From: Actinostola sp. cb2023 | Lineage: Eukaryota; Cnidaria; Anthozoa; Actiniaria; Actinostolidae | NCBI GenBank assembly: GCA_033675265.1 | Contig: JAUJYZ010001383.1 | Location: forward strand, 1-64,000 | DNA length: 64,000 nucleotides | Direction: 5' to 3' | Shown here: positions 1 to 11,017 of the stretch, one piece after another | How the letters are laid out: each line of letters starts with the position of its first letter | How positions within the stretch are numbered: the stretch's first letter is position 1 | The notes under the pieces: model-generated | Database searches by the model: none | What the model was told of the DNA's origin: nothing | What the model saw: the letters and a program-made list of their open reading frames with translations, nothing else | Translations under genes and position numbers: made by a program

Positions 1-316
1 TCGAGAATTCTTAATTCTTTCGCCATGAAAAAACCTACCGAGAAAAACAAAAACTGGAAACTAAATAATTTAGATTTTTTGCTGTACAAGTTGGTTCGCT
101 TGAGGAAATGTCAAGAACGGGTCAACAATCACCGTGTGTTTGTCGTAACAAATATTTCTTCTAGCACAAATATAGGCTACGGAAACAATAGCAAATCCAT
201 CAGCTGCGCCGAGCCAATTCATTCTCATAATAAAGTATGACAGAAAAGTAAATAAAAGTAACGAGATTTTTTCACAATATTTTTCGGAAATTACTTCAAA
301 TGTTGAAGTTCTTGTT

Positions 317-506
317 CAGGGCCGTACACAGCACAGGGGCAGGGGCAGGGGGGGGGGGGGGGGGGGCGTTGCCCACCCTCCACCCTAGCAAGCCGAAAAA
401 GCGCAAAAGATACCAAAAAGCACTGAGAACTGTACTATTTTTATTTATTTAATTGCTGTTCAATACGTACTGTCCCCCCTTGAATTTTGGGTTAAGTACG
501 GCCCTG
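317..506. mobile_element. Small TIR element (hAT-like MITE)
   Basis: The ends CAGGGCCGTAC and GTACGGCCCTG are inverted copies of each other about 190 bp apart. Ends starting CAGGG are common in hAT-type non-autonomous elements, but no clean 8-bp target duplication is visible, so the superfamily is a guess. The interior has a run of about 20 G residues near 347-366 and no coding potential. Confidence 0.5.
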
Positions 507-1040
507 TTGTTTCGTGTAATTTAAAAATAAGACGGGTACTGATTATATAAGCGAAGTAACTTGTTTAAAATCTGGTTTCCATGTCAACTTTTATTCAAAG
601 AGGTAAGACTTTGCAAGGAAAAAGAAAATGTTGGCCCTGTTTGATGTCATTAGTTAGGGGCGGGCAAAGTTCGACGTCTGAATTGGGCTTTGATTCACTG
701 GTAAAAACCCACGCTTTTAAATCTTGGAAATTCTTGAAAAGTCATTGCAAATTCAGTTTAATTTCCAACGAATGTCCAAGATTTGAAGTGCGTGCGCGTA
801 TTTTTCAGCGAAACTTCAAGAGAGCGCGTTTTTATTTTAATTCTCATAACATTTTCCATCATGTCAATAAGAAACTTTTGATTGATTCATTGATATACCA
901 CACTTATTTAAACGTTTCCATTCGAACGCAAAAGCTGGAGGCAGAAGCGTGAAGAATGTTGCCATGGGAGACGGAAATAAATACATCACGTGACAGGAAT
1001 TTCAGAGCATATCACAATATTTGCCATTTCGGAGTTGTGC
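507..1040. other. No recognisable feature
   Basis: There is one 123-codon open frame (581-952, +). It has no recognisable domain and no gene-like context, and I do not call it a gene. Confidence 0.4.
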
Positions 1041-1043
1041 GGA

Positions 1044-1100
1044 AAACTGGTAACTAGCATATTACGCTGAGAATTATGGGACTGTTTTTAGGAGACGCGC
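1044..1100 (-). repeat. Inverted diverged unit flanking the 75-bp array
   Basis: This stretch matches the reverse complement of the 75-bp unit that follows: both contain GTAACTAG, GAGAATTATGGGACTGTTTT and AGGAGACGC. It lies in opposite orientation, about 55 bp before the array. The array may therefore have grown from the terminal repeat of an older foldback or TIR element. Confidence 0.6.
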
Positions 1101-1151
1101 CTTTTTCATTGCGGCGGCAAGTTTGAAAAGTGATGTTTTTTCCCCCACGTT

Positions 1152-3640
1152 ATGCAGTAAATAGACAGTAATGGCGTCCCCTAAAACAGTCCCACAATCC
1201 TTCACGCAACATGCTAGTTAGCAGTTTTACAGTAAATAAACCGTAATGGCGTCTCCTAAAACAGTCCCATAATTCTCCATGAAACATACTAGTTACCAGT
1301 TTTACAGTAAATAAACCGTAATGGCGTCTCCTAAAACAGTCCCATAATTCTCCATGAAACATACTAGTTAGCAGTTTTACAGTAAATAAACCGTAATGGC
1401 GTCTCCTAAAACAGTCCCATAATTCTCCATGAAACATACTAGTTAGCAGTTTTACAGTAAATAAACCGTAATGGCGTCTCCTAAAACAGTCCCACAATTC
1501 TCCACGCAACATACTAGTTACCAGTTTTACAGTAAATAAACCGTAATGGCGTCTCCTAAAACAGTCCCATAATTCTCCACGCAACATACTAGTTACCAGT
1601 TTTACAGTAAATAAACCGTAATGGCGTCTCCTAAAACAGTCCCATAATTCTCCATGAAACATACTAGTTAGCAGTTTTACAGTAAATAAACCGTAATGGC
1701 GTCTCCTAAAACACAGTCCATAATTCTCCACGCAACATACTAGTTACCAGTTTTACAGTAAATAAACCGTAATGGCGTCTCCTAAAACAGTCCCATAATT
1801 CTCCATGAAACATACTAGTTAGCAGTTTTACAGTAAATAAACCGTAATGGCGTCTCCTAAAACAGTCCCATAATTCTCCACGCAACATACTAGTTACCAG
1901 TTTTACAGTAAATAAACCGTAATGGCGTCCCCTAAAACAGTCCCACAATCCTTCACGCAACATACTAGTTACCAGTTTTAAAGTAAATAAACCGTAATGG
2001 CGTCCCCTAAAACAGTCCCACAATCCTTCACGCAACATACTAGTTACCAGTTTTAGAGTAAATAAACCGTAATGGCGTCCCCTAAAACAGTCCCACAATC
2101 CTTCACGCAACATACTAGTTACCAGTTTTACAGTAAATAAACCGTAATGGCGTCTCCTAAAACAGTCCCACAATCCTTCACGCAACATACTAGTTACCAG
2201 TTTTACAGTAAATAAACCGTAATGGCGTCCCCTAAAACAGTCCCACAATCCTTCACGCAACATACTAGTTACCAGTTTTACAGTAAATAAACCGTAATGG
2301 CGTCTCCTAAAACAGTCCCACAATCCTTCACGCAACATACTAGTTACCAGTTTTACAGTAAATAAACCGTAATGGCGTCTCCTAAAACAGTCCCACAATC
2401 CTTCACGCAACATACTAGTTACCAGTTTTACAGTAAAAAAACCGTAATGGCGTCCCCTAAAACAGTCCCACAATCCTTCACGCAACATACTAGTTACCAG
2501 TTTTACAGTAAATAAACCGTAATGGCGTCTCCTACAACAGTCCCACAATCCTTCACGCAACATACTAGTTACCAGTTTTACAGTAAATAAACCGTAATGG
2601 CGTCCCCTAAAACAGTCCCACAATCCTTCACGCAACATACTAGTTACCAGTTTTACAGTAAATAAACCGTAATGGCGTCTCCTAAAACAGTCCCACAATC
2701 CTTCACGCAACATACTAGTTACCAGTTTTACAGTAAATAAACCGTAATGGCGTCTCCTAAAACAGTCCCACAATCCTTCACGCAACATACTAGTTACCAG
2801 TTTTACAGTAAATAAACCGTAATGGCGTCCCCTAAAACAGTCCTATAATTCTCCACACAACATACTAGTTACCAGTTTTACAGTAAATAAACCGTAATGG
2901 CGTCTCCTAAAACAGTCCCACAATCCTTCACGCAACATACTAGTTACCAGTTTTACAGTAAATAAACCGTAATGGCGTCTCCTAAAACAGTCCCACAATC
3001 CTTCACGCAACATACTAGTTACCAGTTTTACAGTAAATAAACCGTAATGGCGTCTCCTAAAACAGTCCTATAATTCTCCACACAACATACTAGTTACCAG
3101 TTTTACAGTAAATAAACCGTAATGGCGTCTCCTAAAACAGTCCTATAATTCTCCACACAACATACTAGTTACCAGTTTTACAGTAAATAAACCGTAATGG
3201 CGTCTCATCCTAAAACAGTCCTATAATTCTCCACACAACATACTAGTTACCAGTTTTACAGTAAATAAACCGTAATGGCGTCCCCTAAAACAGTCCCACA
3301 ATCCTTCACGCAAAATACTAGTTACCAGTTTTACAGTAAATAAACCGTAATGGCGTCTCATCCTAAAACAGTCCTATAATTCTCCACACAACATACTAGT
3401 TACCAGTTTTACAGTAAATAAACCGTAATGGCGTCCCCTAAAACAGTCCCACAATCCTTCACGCAACATACTAGTTACCAGTTTTACAGTAAATAAACCG
3501 TAATGGCGTCTCATCCTAAAACAGTCCTATAATTCTCCACACAACATACTAGTTACCAGTTTTACAGTAAATAAACCGTAATGGCGTCTCCTAAAACAGT
3601 CCTACAATCCTTCACGCAACTTACTAGTACCAGTTCTCTG
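1152..3640. repeat. 75-bp minisatellite, about 33 copies
   Basis: A head-to-tail array whose unit contains CAGTAAATAAACCGTAATGG, CTCCTAAAACAGTCCCA and CATACTAGTTACCAG. The unit is 75 bp, a multiple of three, so the minus strand stays open for long stretches (1150-1731 and 1706-2788), reading a 25-residue repeat built around DCFRRRHYGLFTVKL. Unit subtypes differ in a 10-bp segment (ATAATTCTCC or ACAATCCTTC) and are interspersed. Small indels, such as a CTCATCC variant after 3200, break the frame. There is no start context, splice evidence or known domain, so the frame is read as a by-product of unit length. Confidence 0.9.
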
Positions 3641-4058
3641 CGCAAACATGCTCACACCATCTAGCAGTGAGCGGTAAAGGATCCCAATCCACAGGGAACC
3701 CAGTATTATTAAGCTAATTCACATCTTAGATGTTGTTATAGTTTAGAAAATCCTCACAAGAAGTCTTGAATTTCCTGCTATCTGATTGGTTGATATAACG
3801 TGATGAATGCAATTAAATTTCATCAGCTCTTTTCACAAGATCGCTTTGAATTACGTTTGTCGTGGGATCCCTGTGTCAAGGGAGAGAACTCAGTTTCCTC
3901 TCTTCTTTGGTTTGCCAAAGGGATTCCAAGGAAGTCTGTGACGGATGCTCGATAACGAGTGGACGATCAATTTTCATGGAGTAAATTTATTAAAATATTA
4001 ATTGTAAAAGCTAAGAAAAGCTGAAAGAAAAAGTTTCAGCAAGCTCTTGTATATCATA
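3641..4058. other. No recognisable feature
   Basis: AT-rich sequence after the minisatellite. No long reading frame, repeat array or inverted repeat was seen. Confidence 0.4.
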
Positions 4059-4256
4059 TTTTATTCATAGACAACCACTGGATATGAGCAAGCGCGCGCT
4101 CTGATTGGCTACTCTACTAGTAGGCTATCAGCTCATATACCACGAGTATAGAAAGTTGGAGATTATTTTAAACAATGGCAGACCAGATTAGCCGAACTAA
4201 AAATAAAAACAAATGTTATATTTCTCACAATCCAGTGGTTGTCTATATAATAAAAC
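4059..4256. mobile_element. MITE with ends near ATAGACAACCACTGGAT
   Basis: Inverted repeats of about 25 bp (TTTTATTCATAGACAACC at the left and its near-complement at the right) enclose about 150 bp without coding potential. Confidence 0.65.
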
Positions 4257-4359
4257 AATTATTCCACTCAATCTCGTCGTACATGGCTGATAACCAACTC
4301 GGCTAGCGCCTCGTTGGCTATCAGCTCATGTACGACTCGATTTCGTGGAATAATTGTTA
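4254..4359. mobile_element. Foldback element, about 105 bp hairpin
   Basis: AACAATTATTCCAC at the left is matched by GTGGAATAATTGTT at the right. The arms continue inward through the CGTACATG region almost to the centre, giving an imperfect hairpin that abuts the preceding MITE. Confidence 0.65.
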
Positions 4360-4544
4360 AATATCATATTCAAATCGTATATACCTAATAATTTATCCAC
4401 CTAATCTTTGTCGTGATGAACTGATGCATGTCATAAAAGCTATGATCAAATGAAAGGAATTCTGAGAAATGGAAATCGTAGAATCATCAACGTCTCTATC
4501 CATAATTGCAGGTTCTACACTGGAAACACTGGAAACACTGCACA

Positions 4545-4990
4545 CTCCCACAACCTTGGAAATTCTTTGGAAATCTCCAAAACCTTCGAAATCCGTCGAA
4601 AATCTCCAAAAGCTTCGAATTTCTTTGGAAATCTCCAAAACCTTCGAAATTCTTTGGAAATCACCAACACCTTCTTCGAAATTCTTTGAAAATCACCAAA
4701 ACCTTCGAAATTCTTTGGAAATCTCCAAAACCTTTGAAATTCTTTGGAAATCTCCAAAACCTTCGAAATTATTTGGAAATCACCAAAACCTTCCAAATTC
4801 TTTGGAAATCTCCAAACCCTTCCAAATTCGTTGGAAATCTCCAAACCTTCGAAATTCTTTGGAAATCGGAAATCTCCAAAACCTTCGAAATTCTTTGAAA
4901 ATATTAATCACCAAAACCTTGGACATTCTTTGGAAATCTCCAGAATCTTGAAAATGCGTTTGAAATTCATTGGAAATTCAATTTCAATTT
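4545..4990. repeat. 29-bp minisatellite
   Basis: About 15 tandem copies of a 29-bp unit of the type CCTTCGAAATTCTTTGGAAA followed by TCTCCAAAA, drifting toward the right edge. Because 29 is not a multiple of three, the three frames read each other's peptides in turn; the open frames across it are artefacts of the repeat. Confidence 0.85.
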
Positions 4991-5087
4991 CTAACTAATT
5001 TCCAAACCTTGCAAAATTATTTGGAAATGTTCAAGACTTTGCAACATTGAAAATTGCCAACGAAATTAAATTCCAATGGGTTCCGCC

Positions 5088-6708
5088 AACAAGAGACCAT
5101 GAGGGACAGAGAGGGAGTCTTCCAGTATAGGGTCTGGGATATCTTAATTTCACTAAATCTATTTTTAGAATGCGGACGTCTGAGTAAACTAACTTCCGGT
5201 TCAAAGCAGATGTAAAAATTGTTTTTTTTAGGCCGAGTATTTTGACTCTGATTTTGACTGAAATCATCAGAAAATCATCGCAAGAATTTATTTTATATGG
5301 AAAGGAGTTGTTTAAGTTCGAACAGAGGCCAAAAGTCGCCTTGTGTTGTGGTCTGTAGGATTGAATGAACAACAAAAACTAAACGCCGAAAACTACTGCA
5401 TGCCAACTCAACAAGAAGGTCGCTGCATGAAGAAGGTCGCTGTTTTACTTTCTTCTTGAACAATTAAGAAAAACATTCCCAAGAATATAGATGTAATCGA
5501 TTTGAAAGTGCATTAAAGACTAAATCCGATGGAAAACCTAAGGATAAAGTCGTGAAAATTGCTGGTTTTCCAAAAAGGCTGTTGATTGTTGTAGCGGTGG
5601 ATGCAAAGCTGCCGGCTTAGCCGAAGACTTTCAAAGACGTATTTTCGTCTCTTTCGTCGAACTATTTCGTCAGAAAGTGACTTCTATTTATTCTTCAGTG
5701 GATGTGGTTTAGTGGTATCTTGTAATTATCGTTGTGGCGTTTGAAGAGTTTTCACAAGGCTATTCAAAAACAAATTTGCCGTGAAACATGATGATGAGCG
5801 ACAAGACGAGTGAATCAAACAAGCAGTGAAAGTAAGCGTGTTTGTTGTGTGCTTGTGTATTTTCTTTACCAAAAGTGACTTAAAAATTGTGAATATTTTT
5901 TGTGTGTATAACGGCATCTGAATGACTTGAAATCTCTGCAAAAACTCCGGTTTACTTCATTCAAGTTTTGATTCAACGTTTACCGTGGATTCACTGAGTC
6001 CACAAGTTGGCTTTTATATATGGCCGCTTCAGTGAAAATAAAAAGTTGAGCGCAAAACCGTTCAAAATTACTTTGTTATCCATCGAGTACCATTTAAAAT
6101 AGAGGCCGCATCACCGGTATATTGTATTCCCTTGTTTATGACTTTGCTCAGTCAGAATCAAGTAATATTATTTCTCAAATCAGTTGATGCTGAAACGAAT
6201 AAGCTTATGTTAGTTTATGCCGAATTTCTGCCTGGTGGTGCAGCACTTTGCCAAATTAAACTGACTTGGGAAAGACACTACTCAGCAAAGAAAGGGAAAC
6301 GAAAAATAACACTGATCAGAAAGCAGGTCTCAAATGGAAGAAGAATTAGACATTTTGGTGCAGATGAAAGAAGCAGTTGTTGACAAAAAGCATTCACTAG
6401 TTTCTTTCCGCGGGACATTTACATTTTCTTTGTTATCATCTGACTCATTACTGCCGTCTCAAAAGTCTAATAATCTATAAATTATCCGAGCCATTTATAA
6501 AAAGTAATCAAATTCAAAAAACAAAACAAAAACATGGTTTTATTTCGCCGGGATAGAGTAAGATAGATCTTAGCCGCCATCTACTTTGAACCGGAAGTTA
6601 ATTTCCTCAGACGTCCGCATTCTAAAAATAGATTTATTGAAATTAAGATATCCCAATAATAGCGCGAGACTCCCTCTCTGTCCCTTATGGTCTCTTGGTT
6701 CCAAAGAA
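5088..6708. mobile_element. Non-autonomous DNA transposon with about 125-bp TIRs
   Basis: Left (about 5088-5214) and right (about 6583-6708) ends are long inverted copies sharing AAGAGACCAT, GGGACAGAGAGGGAGTCT, TCTATTTTTAGAATGCGG, ACGTCTGAG and TTCCGGTTCAAAG. The 1.4-kb interior has only short open frames (for example 5726-5941 - and 6132-6383 +) without recognisable transposase motifs. GGTTCC lies near both ends, but a target duplication could not be fixed. The superfamily is unknown. Confidence 0.75.
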
Positions 6709-7543
6709 GAGCGCGCGTTGATTCCAGTGTTTCTACTGTTCTTGGTTGTTGAATAGACACGAGAAGAATTATGTTAGTGATTTTGTCAGTAGTCAGTTTC
6801 TCTCTATCAGATTTTAAAATGAAATTTTTTTTGTAAGAAAACTGTCATTAATCCCTTATTTGGCTACAACCTTTGGTAAACAGTGTCATTCCTTGTTTGG
6901 AAGCGAAATTCCATATTTGGTTCGCTCTTTCGTATTTCTTCAGTCACCAAGAATGCGTGACGTATAGACAAGGTTTGTTTATTGGTATGTTTGGCAATGA
7001 TTCAGCATTTCCGCTATAGCCTTTATTAGCGTTCTAAAATTTCACGATTTTGGGAAGATTACTATACGTTATTTGTTTTTTTGCTGTCACTTACACCTCG
7101 CTGTATGATTGTTGTTGGAAGAGCAAGCATTAGAATCCCCATTAAACAGCATAGGGAACCCAAGATTTTACCGGCAACTGTGATAGGTACCATGTCGCCA
7201 TACCTATGTCAAATTAAGAAAAGAAATGCAACATTAATTGTGTCAAACGATGACAAGTTTTCCTGCTGTTTGCAAAATGACAATGTAAATTTCTTCACAC
7301 CCTCTCAATGTCGAGCCAAGCTCGTGCAAGGCTGCTGATGGTCGATTTTAGGATCAACCTAAAGAATGCAAAAGTAAAGCATTAAAAGTAAAAAGTAGAG
7401 AGACCTTATTTAACGTCGGTAGCTCGTAATGGTAAACATATACTAATCAACTTGAGGCCGACGGTGCGCACTTTACTCCCCTCTCTAGCTCCATCAGTGC
7501 TCCGTTTTACGAGCTCGCTACACAGATTAGAAAGAAAGCTAAA
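6709..7543. other. No recognisable gene
   Basis: Only short open frames without domains are present. The sequence is AT-rich. Confidence 0.4.
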
Positions 7544-7627
7544 CAAGTGTGCGAGGTCACCGAGGATTGAACTACTGACCCTATATCGCTTAGCAGGCAG
7601 CGCATATACCAACTAGGCCACACTTGC
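7544..7627 (-). repeat. tRNA-like sequence, probable SINE head
   Basis: On the minus strand TGGCCTAGTTGG fits the A box and AGTTCAATCC fits the B box of a tRNA promoter, about 45 bases apart. The ends GCAAGTG and CACTTGT can pair like an acceptor stem. The T stem does not pair and extra bases follow it, so this is not a working tRNA. A tRNA-derived SINE or tRNA pseudogene is the best reading. Confidence 0.45.
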
Positions 7628-7765
7628 AAAGCAACATTGAAGTGGTAAAATGCCCATAATTCCTTGTCTAATAACTCCAGGCATAGAGCTTTTTCCATTT
7701 CAGACCAGACGAATTGGAATGTCCGTTAATGTTCAGATAATGCATGGAACTGGAATTTGAGACCT

Positions 7766-7994
7766 GGGGCCCGTTTCTCGAAAGACCCGATAACTTTACG
7801 GGCCCGAAAAGACATCCCAGAAATCTAAGACACTTACTTTACAAAGCTGTTCTTTTGATATGTTTTTAATATGAACAAACTTTCCCTTCATGCAAAGTTT
7901 CATGTCTGTAAACTACTTTGTTTTGAAGATATAGATTTTTAAAGACACCCTTTTCGGGCCCGATAAGCTTTCGGGGCTTTCGAGAACGGGCCCC
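7766..7994. mobile_element. MITE with GGGGCCCGTTTCTCGAAA ends
   Basis: About 45-bp inverted ends (GGGCCCGTTTCTCGAAAG at the left, CTTTCGAGAACGGGCCCC at the right), each followed inward by a CGGGCCCGAAAAG-type segment. A related end (GGGGTGCGTTTCTCGAAA) occurs at about 50069 and, inverted, at about 52220. Confidence 0.75.
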
Positions 7995-7995
7995 T

Positions 7996-8134
7996 GGCCG
8001 CGGTTGCACGAAAGGTGGTTAGCGAATAAGTCCTATCCAACGGATAAAATTTATTGGATAACTGCATCATTTTTATCCGTTGGATAGAACTTATCCGTTG
8101 GATACCGCTGACCATCTTTCGTGCAACTGTGGCC
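7996..8134. mobile_element. Foldback MITE, about 139 bp
   Basis: GGCCGCGGTTGCACGAAAG at the left pairs with CTTTCGTGCAACTGTGGCC at the right. The arms contain repeated ATCCAACGGATA / TATCCGTTGGAT blocks that can themselves fold. It is packed between the previous MITE and the next one. Confidence 0.75.
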
Positions 8135-8203
8135 TGATATAGTCATTTGCAAAAATTCTGGCCGCTACGAAATATCAATATATCAATATATGAATGATGA
8201 ATT

Positions 8204-8725
8204 ATGACAATGACAATGATGATCGGTCACGCGTTTTTGGTCTCCTCGATATTTGTCTGTTTAATGCTGTTGAACGCATTCCCAACTCCTGAATTTGGTT
8301 CCTGTCCTTGGCTAAGAACTCGAGCAAATGTTTGGCGTAACTCTTTCCTTGGAAATAAACCTAACGGAACTGCAGTTGGCAAAAATTCGTCTTCAACGCT
8401 CTTTATCTCTCCGAACGTGGACTCTATAATTTGCATACGATCTGTCCCTGAGGATTGCAATTACTACTGGCCTTTCTTTGGGAAACAATATCGAATAATA
8501 CTGAAGCATGTGGGATCGAATATTTTACGACCATTTACTAAACCATCGGATCCACGCTGGCTTTCGACCTGTATCACAAAGCCGCAATATTTCCATCGAA
8601 AAAGCAAGAAAACACGACAATCTTGTCTCTATTACTCCAATACCTGCGCAGCTGTACGTTTGCTTATAATGGGTGGTGATGTGGAAGTCAATCCCGGACC
8701 TGATCAACATAAAGAAAAAACTACA
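8204..8725 (+). pseudogene. LINE ORF, N-terminal segment with 2A-like motif
   Basis: The frame opens at ATG 8204 with a hydrophobic stretch (IGHAFLVSSIFVCLMLL, about residues 7-23) that resembles a signal peptide. It continues through about 130 unrecognised residues to GGDVEVNPGP (8672-8701, residues 157-166). That string matches the 2A consensus DxExNPGP, which makes ribosomes skip the last Gly-Pro bond. 2A peptides at this position are known from APE-type LINEs of some invertebrates. Shortly after the motif, in A-rich sequence near 8707-8735, the frame shifts relative to the zinc-finger and RT segment, so the 2A and the polymerase no longer share a frame. Confidence 0.75.
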
Positions 8726-10514
8726 AAAAAAACACATCGTCCCAAAATGTCCTGTCTGCGAGAAGTGTGTCAAATGCAATCACAAACAACTCATATGTAC
8801 TGTTTGTTTTGATCATACACATGCATCGTGTAGTGGTATTACTTCCTGTATCAAGCATATAAAATCGACAGCACCTTGGAACTGGACATGCCAATCGTGT
8901 ACCCTTGCTGAACTTCCTTTTCATGGTATGTCAGACATCTCCACTGCAATGGCTGAACGTAGTATTATCAATGATAACTCGACAACTGGCTCATCTAACA
9001 TACATCTAGAGGCACTCACTAGCAGATCGAAGCAACTCAGACTCGCCCATCTGAACACCCAAAGTATGGTATCTACGTTTGACGAGCTGCTGGCAACCAT
9101 CACGGAATACCCATTTGACCGCATAATCGCTATGAGCGAAACTTGGCTAAAAAATAATCCACACTTGTTACAGTATGTCGCCATTCCTGGGTACTCAAAC
9201 GTCTTTCGAAACCATCTGAATGCTTTCAGTTTGCGCCCTGTCACCCACCGCGAAGTACTTAAACAACTGACTACAATGAGATCTGATTGCTCAACTGGTG
9301 CCGACCAAATACCCGCCAAGTATCTCAAGCTCGCTGCTGAGCACATCGCCTCGCCCCTTACTAATATCATCAATGGCTTCATCTCAAATTGTACCTTTCC
9401 TGCAGCATGGAAAATGGCCCGGATATCCCCGATACCTAAAGTCCCAACTGAATCTGACCATTACAGACCTATCGCCATCCTTCCTGTCCTTTCTAAGGTC
9501 CACGAACACCTTGTTCTCGCTCAAATATTAGAGTACATAGACCAACATGAAGTCCTTAACAAAAGCATCGCGGGGTACCGCAAAGGACACTCAACTACCA
9601 CCGTACTTCTGCGAGTAAGAGACGACATAATAAATGCTATGAAGAAAGGCGAAGTCACACTTATCGCATTCGCTGATTTCTCCAAGGCCTTTGACACCGT
9701 TGATTACTCTGTTGTTTTGAGGAAACTACACAGCATTGGCTTCTCAAGTTTAGCTTTAAACTGGATTCTCAGCTATCTCACTTCTCGAAAGCAGTTTGTG
9801 CAGATTAACGATAGGGCATCAGAACCAGTTGATGTGCTATTCGGCGTTCCACAAGGATCCATCCTAGGACCCGTTTTCTTTAACTTATATGTAAACGATC
9901 TTCAAAGAGACTTCAACTGTCATTGCTTTCAATATGCCGACGATACTACGATCTATGACCACAGTAGCCCTAAGGATTTAAATATCTGCGTCCAAAGGAT
10001 GAACAGTAATGTGCATAAACTTGAAGTATGGGCCAATGAATCGAATCTTTTGCTAAACGAGAAGAAGACTAAGCAGATGCTCGTAACTACACAACAGATG
10101 TCAAGAACGCGCGATCTTGGTGAGGTCATACCGTTTGTTACCGTAAAGGCTCAGACCTTAGAGAGGGTCAGGACTTTCAAGCTTTTGGGTACGTTACTCA
10201 ATGAAAATCTCAAATGGACTGACCACGTAAAAGAACTGGTCTCATCGTGTTACAGAGTTCTATCAACATTGCGGAGAATACGTAATATGACCCCTCAGCA
10301 CATAAAAAAGCAGCTAGCGGAAAGCCTTGTTTTATCCAGGTTGGATTTCAATGACATCGTATGTTACCCTTTACCAACATACTTGCAGAACAAAGTTCAG
10401 CGAGTCCAAAATGCCGCTGCGAGCTTCGTTACTAACCACTACTCTACTGCAAAGGATGTCTTAAAGCTAGGCTGGCTTCCTTCCCTAGAGAGAGGACACA
10501 GCTGCATCTGCTAA
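8673..10514 (+). pseudogene. LINE ORF, PHD-like finger, truncated APE and reverse transcriptase
   Basis: Residues about 26-76 carry a CPVC...CVKC...CTVC...WTCQSC cluster, like the PHD-type finger of CR1/L2 proteins. Residues about 122-183 are the first part of an exonuclease-endonuclease-phosphatase fold (LRLAHLNTQSM, then SETWL with its catalytic Glu). The frame then passes directly, without a break, into reverse transcriptase (VTHREV), so the remaining catalytic residues of the nuclease are missing. RT motifs are clear: FADFSKAFDTVD, GVPQGSILGPVFFNLYVNDL and YADD (9933-9944, residue 421). A frameshift near 10490 separates the C-terminal end. The 5' part of this frame overlaps the 2A region out of frame. 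Confidence 0.9.
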
Positions 10515-10531
10515 CAAGAACCCACCAGGCC

Positions 10532-10774
10532 ATGTATAGTGAAAATTGGCCGGAATACCTTCAACTAGAAAGACACGAGCCGAAGAGAATCCTGCGCTCC
10601 AGTACTGCTCCACGATTGGTTGTACCTTTTAATAAAGGAACATTTCAGGACTCAGCATCTGCTTTATTTAACGATCTTCCTGCTGAAATAAGATCATGCA
10701 CTGACACTAAAACTTTTAACCGTCAAGTGAAACAACATCAATTCAAAAAAGCAAAACTACGTTTAGAGAAATAG
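10532..10774 (+). pseudogene. LINE ORF, C-terminal domain
   Basis: This 80-codon frame is the frameshifted continuation of the RT frame. After the thumb-like LGWLPSLERG segment, LINE proteins of this group end in a domain resembling the NDLPAEIR...FKKAKLRL seen here. It ends at TAG 10772-10774, about 170 bp before the TTA repeat tail. Confidence 0.7.
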
Positions 10775-10948
10775 TATTTATATTATATTACACATTATTT
10801 ATATATTCATATTATACATATATTTTATATCTTTTTTAAATATATTTAGTACATTATTATTATTATCATTATTATTTATTTTTGGTTTTATGTTAGTTTC
10901 TTATCACACAGATGTAAAGCTACTATGTAGATATACTGTGATTAAACC

Positions 10949-11017
<69 letters not shown>

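Larger units (their letters stand above)
8192..11014 (+). mobile_element. CR1/L2-type non-LTR retrotransposon with 2A peptide
   Basis: A LINE of about 2.8 kb, flanked by AATATAT on both sides (8185-8191 and 11015-11021), a probable short target duplication. In order it shows a hydrophobic N-terminus, a 2A-like motif, a PHD-like cysteine cluster, the start of an APE endonuclease, a reverse transcriptase, a C-terminal domain, an AT-rich 3' UTR and a TTA-repeat tail (about 10943-11014) typical of CR1/L2 elements. Two frameshifts and an internal deletion that removes most of the endonuclease make it inactive. Confidence 0.85.

Noticed and set aside
581..952. 123-codon plus-strand frame
   Set aside because: No domain, no splice sites or promoter recognised and no conserved copy in the window.
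1150..2788. Long minus-strand open frames over the 75-bp array
   Set aside because: They repeat the array unit exactly, shift frame at indels and have no known domain; they follow from a unit length divisible by three.
1152..3640. CRISPR array
   Set aside because: The repeats are contiguous 75-bp units without unique spacers, and the window is eukaryotic. The same applies to the other tandem arrays.
7544..7627. Functional tRNA gene
   Set aside because: A and B boxes are recognisable, but the T stem does not pair and extra bases follow the arm; a SINE or pseudogene fits better.
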